Below, piece after piece: positions 7,716 to 17,125 of a stretch of 36,732 nt of DNA (the first letter of the stretch is position 1; every line of letters starts with the position of its first letter). Both the position numbers and the translations under genes were made by a program. The stretch is from NCBI GenBank assembly GCA_024699425.1, contig JAILPP010000099.1, positions 1 through 36,732 of the forward strand, in the 5' to 3' direction. Under the pieces are notes generated by a model that worked only from the letters and a program-made list of their open reading frames with translations, had not been told where the DNA came from and searched no databases. The stretch comes from Oscillospiraceae bacterium. Its GTDB lineage: Bacteria; Bacillota; Clostridia; Oscillospirales; Ruminococcaceae.

Positions 7716-10700
7716 ATGGCAAACGCAACTCTTATGGAGTTTTTTTCACAGTACAACAAGGACATCCCGCCGTCTGTCCAGCCTGGTGTGATCGAAGAGA
7801 TCTGCTATGACAAGGAACTGCGGGGAGATATTACCGTGATTGCACGGTTTCCGCATATTGCGCCGTTTGCAGATATGGTCAGATTTGAAAAAACGACCAG
7901 AGCTGCGCTGGAACTGCGCAGTCTGCGGCTCGAACCCCGCTATAACGGCGAACTGCTGACACAGGAATGTGTATCTGAACTGGTGCAGATGCTCAAACGG
8001 GAACTGCCCATTGTCAACGGGTTTCTCAACAATGCCGACTGGACGTGGGAAGCAGAACATATTCACATTGAACTGAACAACGGCGGGTATCCCATTCTTG
8101 TCAAATTTCAGTTCACATCTGCACTGGAAAAACTGATCGAACGTGTGTTTGACAAAAAAATGCAAATCACGTTCCACGGGAAAGATACCCTGTCCGAAGC
8201 CGAACTGACCCATGTGATCGAGGAAGTCCCGCCGGAGTATGCACCTGCACCTCCGCCCCCGCCGCCGTCCTCCGACCGCTTTGAATACATTCCGCCTCCG
8301 ATTCCCGATGCACCGCAGTCTGTGGCAAGCGATGCTGTACAGATGGATTCCGTCAAAGGTGAAGATGTTCTCATCAAGGGACGGCTCATCCGTGATGAGC
8401 CGATTCCCATTCCCGAAGCACTCCAGACAAGAGGGGAACGTGTGGTCGTTTATGGTGATATCTTTGCGATCGAAAGCAAGGACATCCGCGGCGACCGCCG
8501 TGTTATCACCTATCAGATCACCGATTTTTCGGGTTCTGTCACTGTCAAGCTGTTTGATGCTGTCAAGAAACTGGAAGCCATGCCGCTGGGCGAACTGAAA
8601 AAAGGCGTTAGCATTCTGGTTGCCGGAAAGATCGAGGACGATCCTTTCGCCCGTGAACCGATCCTGAAACCTGATGCCATCGTCAAACGCAAGCGAAAGA
8701 CCCGCAAGGAGACTGCCGAAAAGAAACGTGTTGAACTGCACTGCCATACCAATATGTCCGCAATGGATGCTGTGACACCTGCGGGAGATCTCATCAAGCG
8801 CGCTCATGACTGGGGATTTCCTGCAATTGCAATCACCGACCACGGCGTTGTGCAGGGCTTTCCTGATGCGATGAATGCCGTCAGCGGACTGAAAGACCCG
8901 AATTTCAAAGTGATCTACGGCTGTGAAGCCTATGTGGTCAACGACCTTGACCGCCCGAAGATCTTAAATGGCAATGATGAACGTGATATTCATGATGAGA
9001 TCATCATTTTCGACGTGGAATCAACGGGACTCAGCCCCGAACGTGACCGCCTGACAGAGATCGGTGCAGTTAAGGTGCGGGGAATGCAGATCGTGGACAG
9101 CTTTGATACCTTTGTCAATCCCGAACGACATATTCCCGCAAGTATCACGGAACTGACCCGCATTTCCGATGACATGGTGCAGGATGCTCCCAAAGAAGGG
9201 GAAGCACTGAGGAAATTCATGGAATTCTGCGGCGATCATCCCGTTCTTGCCGCACACAACGGCAGCTTTGATACAACTTTTCTCAACCGTGTGGCACGGG
9301 ATTACAACATTCAGTTTGAATACAACTGGATTGATACGCTGATCTTATGTCAGTCATGTCTTCCGCAGCTCAGCCGTCATAAACTCGATGCTGTCGTCAA
9401 GCATCTGAAACTCGGCACATTCGGTCACCACCGTGCCAATGAAGATGCGGCGATTCTGGCAAAAGTTTACGTCAATCTCGTACAGAAACTTGAAAAGGAA
9501 AAGGGTGTCAGAGTTCTTAACGATCTCAATGAAAAGACCGACAAAATTGATGTCAAGAAGCTGAAATCCTATCACCAGATCATTCTCGTGCGCAATCAGG
9601 TCGGCTTGAAAAATCTGTACCGTCTGGTTTCCTACGGGCATCTGAATTACTATTACCGACACCCGCTGCTGCCCAAATCGGTTTTACTGGAAAACCGCGA
9701 GGGACTGATCTTTGGCTCGGCGTGTGAGGCGGGTGAGCTGTTCACTGCCGTTGTGAACGGCAAAAGTGACGAATATCTCGAAAATCTTGCACGATTTTAT
9801 GACTATCTCGAAATCCAGCCCATTGCCAACAACGAATTTATGATACACAAGGGCATTGCTGAAAACGAGGAAACACTGCGGGATTATAACCGCAAGATCA
9901 TTGCACTCGGTGAGAAGCTCAATATCCCCGTTGTGGCGACCTGTGACGTGCATTTCCTTGACCCGAAGGATGCCATTTACCGAAAAATCCTCACATCAGG
10001 TCAGGGCTTTTCCGATGCAGACAACCAGCCGCCCCTCTACCTGCGCACAACTGCCGAAATGCTGGAAGAATTCAGCTACTTAGGGGCGGAAAAGGCGGAG
10101 GAAATCGTCATTACCAATACGGTTCGCATTGCCAATGCCTGTGAATATGTATTCCCCATTCCGAAAGGTACATTCACACCGAATATCCCCGGTGCAGAGG
10201 AAGATCTGGTGCGCATCACACATGAACGCGCTCATGAGATCTATGGTGACCCGCTTCCGGAGATCGTGGAAAAACGGCTTGACAGAGAGCTTTCTTCGAT
10301 CATCAAACACGGATTTTCAGTGCTTTACATGATCGCACAGAAGCTGGTATTCAACTCTGAGGAACATGGATATCATGTCGGTTCCCGTGGTTCTGTCGGC
10401 TCGTCATTCGTCGCAAGCATGGCGGGTATCTCGGAGGTCAATCCGCTTGTTCCCCATTACGTCTGCCCGAAGTGCAAATACAGCGAATTTATCACAACAG
10501 GTGAATACGGCTCCGGTTTCGATATGCCCGATAAAAAATGCCCGAAATGCGGTGCGGAATTGCTCAAGGACGGACACGACATTCCCTTTGAAACGTTCCT
10601 TGGTTTTGACGGCGACAAGGCACCGGATATCGACCTGAATTTCTCAGGCGAATACCAGTCCTCCGCACACCGCTACACAGAGGAACTGTTCGGACGTGAC

Positions 10701-12086
10701 AACGTATTCAAAGCCGGAACCATCGGTACGATCGCAGACAAGACGGCGTATGGTTTCGTGAAAAAATATCTGGAAGAACAGGGATTCGCTCTCAACAATG
10801 CAGAACTGAACCGCCTTTCCATCGGCTGTACCGGTATCAAACGAACAACTGGACAGCACCCCGGCGGTATGGTCGTTGTGCCGTCAGATTATGAGGTCTA
10901 CGACTTCACTCCCGTGCAGCATCCGGCAGATGCAGCAGATTCTGATGTGATTACCACACACTTCGACTTCCACTCCATTCATGATACCATTCTGAAACTT
11001 GATGAACTCGGACACGTTGTTCCTACGCTTTACAAGCATCTGGAAGATATGACCGGCAAACTCATCAAGGACGTTCCCGGCTATGACCAAAAGGTCATCC
11101 AGATGTGTACGGACTGTTCGGTGCTTGGCGTGACAGAGGAGGACATCTATTGTAAAACCGGCTCTCTCGGCATTCCCGAAATGGGTACAGGATTCACCAT
11201 CCAGATGCTGCTGGACGCAAAACCAACTAAATTTTCCGACTTTTTGCAGATTTCCGGATTGTCCCACGGTACAGATGTATGGCTCGGAAATGCCAAAGAC
11301 CTGATCGAAGCAGGAACCTGTACGATTTCGGAAGTGATCGGAACCCGTGACAGTATCATGACGACTCTGCTCTATAAGGGTGTCGAACCGAAAATGGCAT
11401 TCCAGATCATGGAATGGACACGTAAAGGAAAAGCGCCCAAGCAGTTCACACCGGAAATTATTCAGATGCTCAAGGACAACAATGTTGAGGACTGGTATAT
11501 TGAAAGCTGCCTGAAAATCAAGTATATGTTCCCGAAAGCACACGCTGCCGCTTATGTCATTGCTGCAATGAAGCTCGGCTGGTTCAAACTCTATATGCCG
11601 CTGGAATACTATTCCACCTATTTTACAGTCCGCGGCGACGATTTCGATGCACCGCTGGCAGTACAGGGAATTGATGCGGTAAAAGCTAAAATCAACGAAC
11701 TGCGGGCAAAAGGCAACGATCGTTCCAAAAAAGAGACGGACTTACTGGATATCCTGATGATCGTCAATGAAATGATGGCACGGGGCTTTGAATTTCTTCC
11801 CATTGACCTGTACAGATCCCATGCCTACAAGTATCTGATTCAGGAGGACGAACGGGATGGACAGCGGCGGATCCGCATTCCCTTTGCGGCCCTCAGCGGC
11901 GTTGGCGGCAATGCGGCAAATTCTGTCTATGAGGCTGTGCAGGAACGTCTGAACAAGGGCGACAGCTTCACTTCTATTGAAGATTTTCAGCAGGCAAGCG
12001 GCTGTTCCAAAACAATTGTGCAGACGCTGCGTGATCTGGGAGCATTCGGAGAACTGCCGGAATCCGATCAGCTTTCTCTGTTCTGA
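7716..12086 (+). CDS. polC: DNA polymerase III alpha subunit, PolC type
   Basis: This is the Firmicutes replicative polymerase, 1456 residues. Domains in order: N-terminal region; a proline-rich linker (about 175-200); an OB-fold (about 215-325); a split PHP domain with HCHTNMSAMDA near 342; a DEDDh proofreading exonuclease inserted at 427-590, with Asp433 and Glu435 in FDVESTG, Asp519, and His572/Asp577 in HHRANEDA; and the polymerase core. The core has the zinc-binding CPKC pairs (Cys917/920 and Cys942/945) and the catalytic PDIDLNFSG near 970. It ends with helix-hairpin-helix and C-terminal regions. All proofreading residues are present. It closes the pyrH run; the 144-nt gap after it contains the his promoter and no convincing terminator. 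Confidence 0.98.
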   Translation: MANATLMEFFSQYNKDIPPSVQPGVIEEICYDKELRGDITVIARFPHIAPFADMVRFEKTTRAALELRSLRLEPRYNGELLTQECVSELVQMLKRELPIVNGFLNNADWTWEAEHIHIELNNGGYPILVKFQFTSALEKLIERVFDKKMQITFHGKDTLSEAELTHVIEEVPPEYAPAPPPPPPSSDRFEYIPPPIPDAPQSVASDAVQMDSVKGEDVLIKGRLIRDEPIPIPEALQTRGERVVVYGDIFAIESKDIRGDRRVITYQITDFSGSVTVKLFDAVKKLEAMPLGELKKGVSILVAGKIEDDPFAREPILKPDAIVKRKRKTRKETAEKKRVELHCHTNMSAMDAVTPAGDLIKRAHDWGFPAIAITDHGVVQGFPDAMNAVSGLKDPNFKVIYGCEAYVVNDLDRPKILNGNDERDIHDEIIIFDVESTGLSPERDRLTEIGAVKVRGMQIVDSFDTFVNPERHIPASITELTRISDDMVQDAPKEGEALRKFMEFCGDHPVLAAHNGSFDTTFLNRVARDYNIQFEYNWIDTLILCQSCLPQLSRHKLDAVVKHLKLGTFGHHRANEDAAILAKVYVNLVQKLEKEKGVRVLNDLNEKTDKIDVKKLKSYHQIILVRNQVGLKNLYRLVSYGHLNYYYRHPLLPKSVLLENREGLIFGSACEAGELFTAVVNGKSDEYLENLARFYDYLEIQPIANNEFMIHKGIAENEETLRDYNRKIIALGEKLNIPVVATCDVHFLDPKDAIYRKILTSGQGFSDADNQPPLYLRTTAEMLEEFSYLGAEKAEEIVITNTVRIANACEYVFPIPKGTFTPNIPGAEEDLVRITHERAHEIYGDPLPEIVEKRLDRELSSIIKHGFSVLYMIAQKLVFNSEEHGYHVGSRGSVGSSFVASMAGISEVNPLVPHYVCPKCKYSEFITTGEYGSGFDMPDKKCPKCGAELLKDGHDIPFETFLGFDGDKAPDIDLNFSGEYQSSAHRYTEELFGRDNVFKAGTIGTIADKTAYGFVKKYLEEQGFALNNAELNRLSIGCTGIKRTTGQHPGGMVVVPSDYEVYDFTPVQHPADAADSDVITTHFDFHSIHDTILKLDELGHVVPTLYKHLEDMTGKLIKDVPGYDQKVIQMCTDCSVLGVTEEDIYCKTGSLGIPEMGTGFTIQMLLDAKPTKFSDFLQISGLSHGTDVWLGNAKDLIEAGTCTISEVIGTRDSIMTTLLYKGVEPKMAFQIMEWTRKGKAPKQFTPEIIQMLKDNNVEDWYIESCLKIKYMFPKAHAAAYVIAAMKLGWFKLYMPLEYYSTYFTVRGDDFDAPLAVQGIDAVKAKINELRAKGNDRSKKETDLLDILMIVNEMMARGFEFLPIDLYRSHAYKYLIQEDERDGQRRIRIPFAALSGVGGNAANSVYEAVQERLNKGDSFTSIEDFQQASGCSKTIVQTLRDLGAFGELPESDQLSLF

Positions 12087-12156
12087 CAGAGTTTTTCCGC
12101 ATTGTGGAAAGCGTACCGTCATTTCTCCAAAAATCATGACAATTATGCCAAAGCAG

Positions 12157-12185
12157 TTGACATTATCCTGCTAATATGGTATTAT
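12157..12185 (+). promoter_or_regulatory. Sigma-A promoter of the his operon
   Basis: A consensus -35 TTGACA (12157-12162) and a TATTAT -10 (12180-12185) are separated by 17 bp. The transcript would start near 12192, leaving a leader of about 40 nt, too short for a T-box or a his attenuator peptide. An imperfect palindrome (12175-12194, two mismatched or wobble positions) overlaps the -10 and start site and could be an operator. Confidence 0.8.
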
Positions 12186-12230
12186 GATACTATAGTAACA
12201 CGCTAAAGTGAACAGAAAAGAGGTTTCTAT

Positions 12231-13442
12231 ATGCGCCGATATGATCTGATTACCCCGGAAGGCACACGGGATTATCTCTTTGAAGAGTGCGCCCTCAAAC
12301 GCATTGTGGAGAACCGTACCCGTGAGATCTTCAAATCTATGGGGTATTCCCGCCTGATTACGCCAGGACTCGAATTCTATGATGTATTCAGTCTCAATTC
12401 CCGCTATTTTCCGCAGGAAGAGCTTTGCAAACTCACCGACAACAAGGGAAGACTGATGGTCGTGCGTCCCGATTCGACCATGCCCATTGCCCGTGTCGTT
12501 GCCACCAGACTGCGTGATGCAAAGCTCCCGCTGCGTCTGTATTACACACAGCCTGTCTATCATTTTGCACCGTCCCTCAAAGGCAAAAGCACCGAAGTCA
12601 ATCAGACAGGCATTGAACTGATCGGTTCTTCCTCACGGATGGCGGATGTGGAGGTCATCTCCGCAACCCTCTCTGTGCTGTCCAGTGTGGGCAAGGATAC
12701 ACCTGTCCCGTTCGTTGTCAACTATTCGCTGGAACTGGGCGACGTGCGCATTTTCCGTGAACTGATGCACCGTCTGAATGCAACGCCTGCACAGAAAGAA
12801 GAGATCCGCAGTCTGATCGAATCCAAAAATTACCCTGCTCTGAATGATGTTCTGGACAGACTCGGTGACAATAAGATCACCCGTTCACTGCGCAAACTGC
12901 CGACGCTGTTCGGCGGAGAAGAAGTCTTTGCAAGAGCCGCAGAAGTCTTTCAGGATGAGCGCATTCAGGCGATCCTTGACAATATGCGTGAGCTTTACAA
13001 GACCGTCTGCGCAATCCGTAAGGAAGGCAATGTTATTGTGGATCTCGGACTTGTCAACAAGACGGATTACTATACCGGTCTTGTCATCAAGGGCTATCTG
13101 GAAGGATATGGCGAGGAAGTCATCTCCGGCGGCCGCTATGACAGACTGCTTTCGGATTTCGGCTATGATGAACCTGCTGTCGGCATGGCAGTCAATGTCG
13201 ATGCTGTCGCAAATGTCATCGGCAAGAAATATACCCCTGTTCCTGAGCCAGTGGACGTGCTGATCGCTGCGGAAGAGGGCTGCGAGGCAAAGGCTGTCCT
13301 GCTCTCGGAAAAACTGCGTGAACAGGGAAAACGGACAGAGTTCGCTCCGGATTTTGAATCCGCAGAGGACTATGCCGCAAATCACGGAATCCATCTGCTT
13401 GTGGAAGTATCCGAAAATGCGGAAAAGGAGGTGCAGTTATGA
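12231..13442 (+). CDS. hisZ: ATP phosphoribosyltransferase regulatory subunit
   Basis: HisZ is a histidyl-tRNA-synthetase-like protein that does not charge tRNA. It assembles with short-form HisG and confers histidine feedback control. The 403-residue protein has the class II synthetase-like fold: LITPEGTRDYLFEEC at the N-terminus, the VVRPDSTMPIARV segment, and LYYTQPVYHF. Its place directly before a 215-residue HisG, which needs HisZ, decides HisZ over HisS. It is first in the operon after a 40-nt leader with an AAAGAGGT ribosome site. It overlaps hisG by 4 nt. Confidence 0.93.
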   Translation: MRRYDLITPEGTRDYLFEECALKRIVENRTREIFKSMGYSRLITPGLEFYDVFSLNSRYFPQEELCKLTDNKGRLMVVRPDSTMPIARVVATRLRDAKLPLRLYYTQPVYHFAPSLKGKSTEVNQTGIELIGSSSRMADVEVISATLSVLSSVGKDTPVPFVVNYSLELGDVRIFRELMHRLNATPAQKEEIRSLIESKNYPALNDVLDRLGDNKITRSLRKLPTLFGGEEVFARAAEVFQDERIQAILDNMRELYKTVCAIRKEGNVIVDLGLVNKTDYYTGLVIKGYLEGYGEEVISGGRYDRLLSDFGYDEPAVGMAVNVDAVANVIGKKYTPVPEPVDVLIAAEEGCEAKAVLLSEKLREQGKRTEFAPDFESAEDYAANHGIHLLVEVSENAEKEVQL

Positions 13443-14086
13443 TGGATAAACCGCTGAGAATCGCCCTTACCAAGGGCAGACTGGAAAAAGATACCGTTGC
13501 TTTGCTTGAAAGTCTGGGGTACGACTGCACCGCTGTTCATGAAAAGGGCAGACGGCTGATCCTCCCCATTCCTGACGGCAATCTCGAAGTCGTGCTTGCA
13601 AAGGCAGCAGATGTTATCACCTATGTAGAGCATGGCGTTTGTGATATGGGTGTTGTCGGCAAGGATACGCTCATGGAAATGAACGGTAAATTGTTTGAGC
13701 TTGTGAATCTCGGATTCGGCAAGTGCAAATTCGCCCTTGCTACCAAAAAAGATTATCCGTTCTATGACGGTTTCGGTGTCAAAACCATTGCTTCCAAATA
13801 CCCGAATGTGACCCGTGCATTCTTTGAAAATAAGGGCATGGACGTGGATATTGTCAAAATCGAAGGCTCTGTGGAACTCGCCCCGCTGCTGGGACTGGCT
13901 GACGGCATTGTGGACATCGTGGAGACAGGAACAACCCTGAAAGAAAATGGTCTGGAAGTCGTTGAGGACGTGGCACAGGTTTCCGCACGTCTGATCGTCA
14001 ACACGGTCAGCCTGAAATTGCGTCAGCAGGAAATTGAAGAGCTTGTAAAGAAAGTGGAGGAGAAGATCAATGATAAAGCAGATTAA
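13439..14086 (+). CDS. hisG: ATP phosphoribosyltransferase catalytic subunit (short form)
   Basis: HisG joins ATP and PRPP, the first and committed step of histidine synthesis. At 215 residues it is the short form lacking the C-terminal regulatory domain. It shows RIALTKGRLEKDTVALLE at the start, VCDMGVVGKDTLME near 65, and the PRPP-binding DGIVDIVETGTTLKENGL near 155-172. ATG 13439 has AAAGGAGG 7 nt upstream and overlaps the hisZ stop (ATGA). A second ATG follows at 13442. hisD starts 17 nt before the stop. Confidence 0.96.
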   Translation: MMDKPLRIALTKGRLEKDTVALLESLGYDCTAVHEKGRRLILPIPDGNLEVVLAKAADVITYVEHGVCDMGVVGKDTLMEMNGKLFELVNLGFGKCKFALATKKDYPFYDGFGVKTIASKYPNVTRAFFENKGMDVDIVKIEGSVELAPLLGLADGIVDIVETGTTLKENGLEVVEDVAQVSARLIVNTVSLKLRQQEIEELVKKVEEKINDKAD

Positions 14087-15359
14087 ATGCGACGGAACAT
14101 CTGAATACGAGTTCCTGAAGGAGCTTTCCAGACGCAGCGGCGAAACTGACCGCAAGGTGACACAGATTGTGACCGAAATCATCGACACCGTTCGTGAGGG
14201 CGGCGATGAGGCTGTCAAGGAGTATACCAAGAAATTCGACGGCAATCTGCCGCAGTATTATGAAGTGCCCCGTGAAGTCATCAATGATGCGCTCACATCG
14301 GCAGATCAGGATTTTGTAAACGCACTTCTGAACGCACAGGAGAATATTGCCAATTTTCACAACCGCCAGAAGCCGCAGGGTTTCACCGATGCACAGGCAA
14401 ACGGCGTGATTCTGGGACAGCGTGTCCGCGGACTGGAAAGAGTCGGTCTGTATGTTCCCGGCGGCACGGCAGCCTATCCGTCAAGTGTGCTGATGAATGC
14501 AATTCCTGCCAAAATTGCAGGGGTCAAAGAAATCATCATGGTGACACCGCCCTGCAAGGACGGTACACCGAACAAGGATATTCTCGTTGCGGCTGCGATC
14601 TGCGGCGTGGACAGAGTATTCCTCTCCGGCGGCGCACAGGCAATCGCAGCGCTTGCCTATGGTACAGAGGAGATCCCGAAGGTGGACAAGATCGTCGGAC
14701 CCGGAAATATTTTTGTTGCAACAGCGAAAAAACTTCTCTACGGCGTGGTCGATATTGATATGATCGCAGGACCGAGTGAAATTCTCGTCATGGCTGACCA
14801 CACCGCTGACCCGAAGTTCGTAGCCGCCGACCTCATGAGTCAGGCAGAACACGACAAGCTCGCCTCTTCAATCCTCATCACAACCGACCCGACCCTCCCC
14901 GATAAGGTAGAGACGGAAGTACAGCGGCAGATGGCTTATCTGGAACGCCGTGAGATCATTCAAAGTTCGATGGAGAATTACGGCGTGATGCTCATCGCAA
15001 GAGACAAGGCACAGGCAATTGAACTTGCAAATGCCATTGCTCCGGAACATCTCGAAGTCTGCATGGAAAATCCGCTGGAATACATCGGGTGTCTGGACAA
15101 TGCAGGCAGTGTGTTCCTCGGTTCCTATGCATCTGAGCCGCTGGGTGACTACTACGCAGGGCCGAACCACGTTCTTCCGACCTCCGGTACGGCAAGATTC
15201 TTCTCGCCGCTGGGCGTGAACAGCTTCCTCAAGCGTTCCAGCTACATCTATTACACCGAAGATGCCCTGCGTGAAGCCAAGGACGATATTGTCCTGATTG
15301 CCGAGCGTGAAGGTCTGACGGCACACGCAAATGCGATCAAAGTCCGGTTTGAGAACTGA
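14070..15359 (+). CDS. hisD: Histidinol dehydrogenase
   Basis: HisD oxidises L-histidinol to L-histidine in two NAD+-dependent steps with a bound zinc. The 429-residue length is typical. Diagnostic segments are GLYVPGGTAAYPSSVLMNAIP near 130, the VDMIAGPSE-type segment VDIDMIAGPSEILV, LMSQAEHDKLAS with the zinc-binding Gln/His pair, and APEHLEV with the catalytic Glu/His. The ribosome site GGAGG is inside hisG. A 120-nt gap follows before hisC, unusual in this otherwise overlapping operon. Confidence 0.97.
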   Translation: MIKQIKCDGTSEYEFLKELSRRSGETDRKVTQIVTEIIDTVREGGDEAVKEYTKKFDGNLPQYYEVPREVINDALTSADQDFVNALLNAQENIANFHNRQKPQGFTDAQANGVILGQRVRGLERVGLYVPGGTAAYPSSVLMNAIPAKIAGVKEIIMVTPPCKDGTPNKDILVAAAICGVDRVFLSGGAQAIAALAYGTEEIPKVDKIVGPGNIFVATAKKLLYGVVDIDMIAGPSEILVMADHTADPKFVAADLMSQAEHDKLASSILITTDPTLPDKVETEVQRQMAYLERREIIQSSMENYGVMLIARDKAQAIELANAIAPEHLEVCMENPLEYIGCLDNAGSVFLGSYASEPLGDYYAGPNHVLPTSGTARFFSPLGVNSFLKRSSYIYYTEDALREAKDDIVLIAEREGLTAHANAIKVRFEN

Positions 15360-15396
15360 TGCATTTTAGCAGAAAATTCTGTTTTACGCGATCGCC

Positions 15397-15468
15397 ATGA
15401 GCGAGGATTGGAACACGATGATCTGGGACAACGGCGATAACCGTTTGATCTACATAAAAAAGAACTAA
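15397..15468 (+). CDS. Possible 23-residue small ORF in the hisD-hisC gap
   Basis: An ATG opens a 23-codon frame (MSEDWNTMIWDNGDNR, ending YIKKN) that stops 11 nt before hisC. The frame is open back to 15370, giving nine further sensible residues, but no ATG or clear ribosome site is seen there. It may be a leader peptide, a remnant, or chance. The gap also holds a short CAGAA/TTCTG inverted repeat near 15370. I do not recognise the peptide. Confidence 0.2.
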   Translation: MSEDWNTMIWDNGDNRLIYIKKN

Positions 15469-15479
15469 AGGAGCAGTTT

Positions 15480-16547
15480 ATGAGTTGGGAAGATAACGTC
15501 CGCAAGGTCGTACCCTATACACCCGGCGAACAGCCGAAACTTGATGATATCATCAAGCTCAATACCAATGAAAACCCCTATCCGCCTGCACCTGCCGTGC
15601 AGGAAATTCTCGACAGCTTCGATATTTCCCTGATGCGTAAGTACCCCGACCCGAATGCACAGATTCTGGTCGATGCACTGGCGAAAACTTACGGCGTGAA
15701 GTCCTCACAGGTCTTTGTGGGCGTGGGCTCTGATGATGTCATTTCCATGGCATTCATGACATTTTTCAATGGCAGCAAGCCGATCTTGTTCCCGGATGTG
15801 ACCTATTCGTTTTATGATGTCTGGGCAGATGTGTACCGTATCCCGTACAGACTGATTCCTCTGACGGATGATTTCCGCATCGAACCAAAGGATTACGCAC
15901 AGGAAAACGGCGGCATCATCTTCCCGAATCCCAACGCCCCGACCGGCGTACTGGAATCCCTCGGAACCATTGAGGAGATCATCAGCGCAAATCCGGATTC
16001 TATCGTCATTGTAGACGAAGCCTATATTGATTTCGGCGGAATGTCGGCACTTCCGCTTCTGGACAAATATGAAAACCTGCTCATCGTGCAGACCTTCTCC
16101 AAATCCCGTTCTATGGCAGGAATGCGCATTGGCTTTGCGATCGGTTCGGGAAAGCTGATACGGTATATGAACGATGTGAAATTCTCCGTCAACTCCTACA
16201 CCATGAATCAGCTCACACTGCTGTGCGGTGCTAAGACACTGGAGGACGATGCCTATTTCTGTAACACAACCTCTAAGATCATCGCCACCCGTGAAGATGC
16301 CAAAACGAAACTGGCAGAACTGGGATTCACATTCCCGGATTCGTACAGCAATTTTATCTTCGCAAAACATCAGACAGCAGATGCAGCTATGATTTTTGAT
16401 CAGCTCAAAAAGTGCCGTATCTTCGTCCGCTACTGGAATAAGCCCCGTATTTCGCAGTATCTTCGCATTACCGTCGGCACACCGCAAGAAATGGACCGCC
16501 TGTACACCGCACTGACGGAAATTTTAGCTGAGGAGGAAACTGCATGA
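15480..16547 (+). CDS. hisC: Histidinol-phosphate aminotransferase
   Basis: HisC transfers the amino group of glutamate to imidazole acetol phosphate using PLP. The 355-residue protein shows the class I/II aminotransferase pattern: LNTNENPYPP near 28, PNPNAPTG near 149, VDEAYIDF near 179, and the PLP lysine Lys208 in TFSKSRSMAGMRIGF. AAAGGAG precedes ATG 15480. The stop overlaps hisB by 4 nt. A 120-nt gap separates it from hisD. Confidence 0.96.
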   Translation: MSWEDNVRKVVPYTPGEQPKLDDIIKLNTNENPYPPAPAVQEILDSFDISLMRKYPDPNAQILVDALAKTYGVKSSQVFVGVGSDDVISMAFMTFFNGSKPILFPDVTYSFYDVWADVYRIPYRLIPLTDDFRIEPKDYAQENGGIIFPNPNAPTGVLESLGTIEEIISANPDSIVIVDEAYIDFGGMSALPLLDKYENLLIVQTFSKSRSMAGMRIGFAIGSGKLIRYMNDVKFSVNSYTMNQLTLLCGAKTLEDDAYFCNTTSKIIATREDAKTKLAELGFTFPDSYSNFIFAKHQTADAAMIFDQLKKCRIFVRYWNKPRISQYLRITVGTPQEMDRLYTALTEILAEEETA

Positions 16548-17125
16548 ATACGGCAACCGTAACCAGAACTTCAAAAGAAACAGATATTACCGTGACGATC
16601 CTGCCTAAAAACGGCAAACACGAAATTTCAACAGGTATCGGCTTTTTTGACCATATGCTGACCGCCATGACCGTTCACAGCCGTATCCCCATGCAAATCA
16701 AAGCAGTCGGAGACCTCCATGTGGATGCCCACCATACGGTTGAGGATACCGGTATCGTGTTAGGGCAGGCGCTTGCTGCTGCCCTCGGTGACAAAAGCGG
16801 TATCGTTCGCTACGGAAGTGCCTATATTCCAATGGATGAGAGCCTTGCCTTCTGCTGCATGGACATCTGCAACCGTCCGTTTCTGGTATACAACGCAGAG
16901 TTTACAAATCCCATGATCGGCGCTTATGACACTTGTCTGACTGAAGAATTCCTGCGGGCATTTGCATTCAATGCGGGTATCACGCTCCATGCTAATGTCA
17001 TGTACGGCAAAAATGACCATCACAAAACTGAGGCACTCTTCAAGGCAGTTGCCCACGCCCTGCGCATCGCATCGGCACCGTCCGGAACAGGCGAGGCGTT
17101 TTCAACGAAAGGACTATTAGGATGA
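16544..17125 (+). CDS. hisB: Imidazoleglycerol-phosphate dehydratase
   Basis: HisB dehydrates IGP to imidazole acetol phosphate. At 193 residues it is the monofunctional form, without the N-terminal histidinol-phosphatase found in enterobacterial HisB. The metal motifs are intact: GFFDHML near 37, the first HHTVED-type site (DAHHTVEDTG) near 65, and KNDHHKTEALFKAVAHALR near 160. It overlaps hisC and hisH by 4 nt each. Because no phosphatase domain is present, histidinol-phosphatase must be encoded elsewhere. Confidence 0.96.
   Translation: MNTATVTRTSKETDITVTILPKNGKHEISTGIGFFDHMLTAMTVHSRIPMQIKAVGDLHVDAHHTVEDTGIVLGQALAAALGDKSGIVRYGSAYIPMDESLAFCCMDICNRPFLVYNAEFTNPMIGAYDTCLTEEFLRAFAFNAGITLHANVMYGKNDHHKTEALFKAVAHALRIASAPSGTGEAFSTKGLLG

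Noticed and set aside
7746-8843. A 365-codon open frame on the minus strand
   Set aside because: It lies fully antisense to polC, has Cys/Phe/Arg-rich composition typical of a shadow frame, and shows no recognisable domain.
12090-12111. A TTTCCGC/GTGGAAA hairpin after polC as a terminator
   Set aside because: The stem is only 7 bp with a wobble pair and no T-run follows. I do not call a terminator there.
12186-12230. T-box or histidine attenuator in front of hisZ
   Set aside because: The promoter sits so close that the leader is only about 40 nt. There is no room and no His-codon run.
12231-13442. hisS (histidyl-tRNA synthetase)
   Set aside because: The protein heads a his operon with short-form HisG, which requires HisZ, and its sequence fits HisZ better than a charging enzyme.
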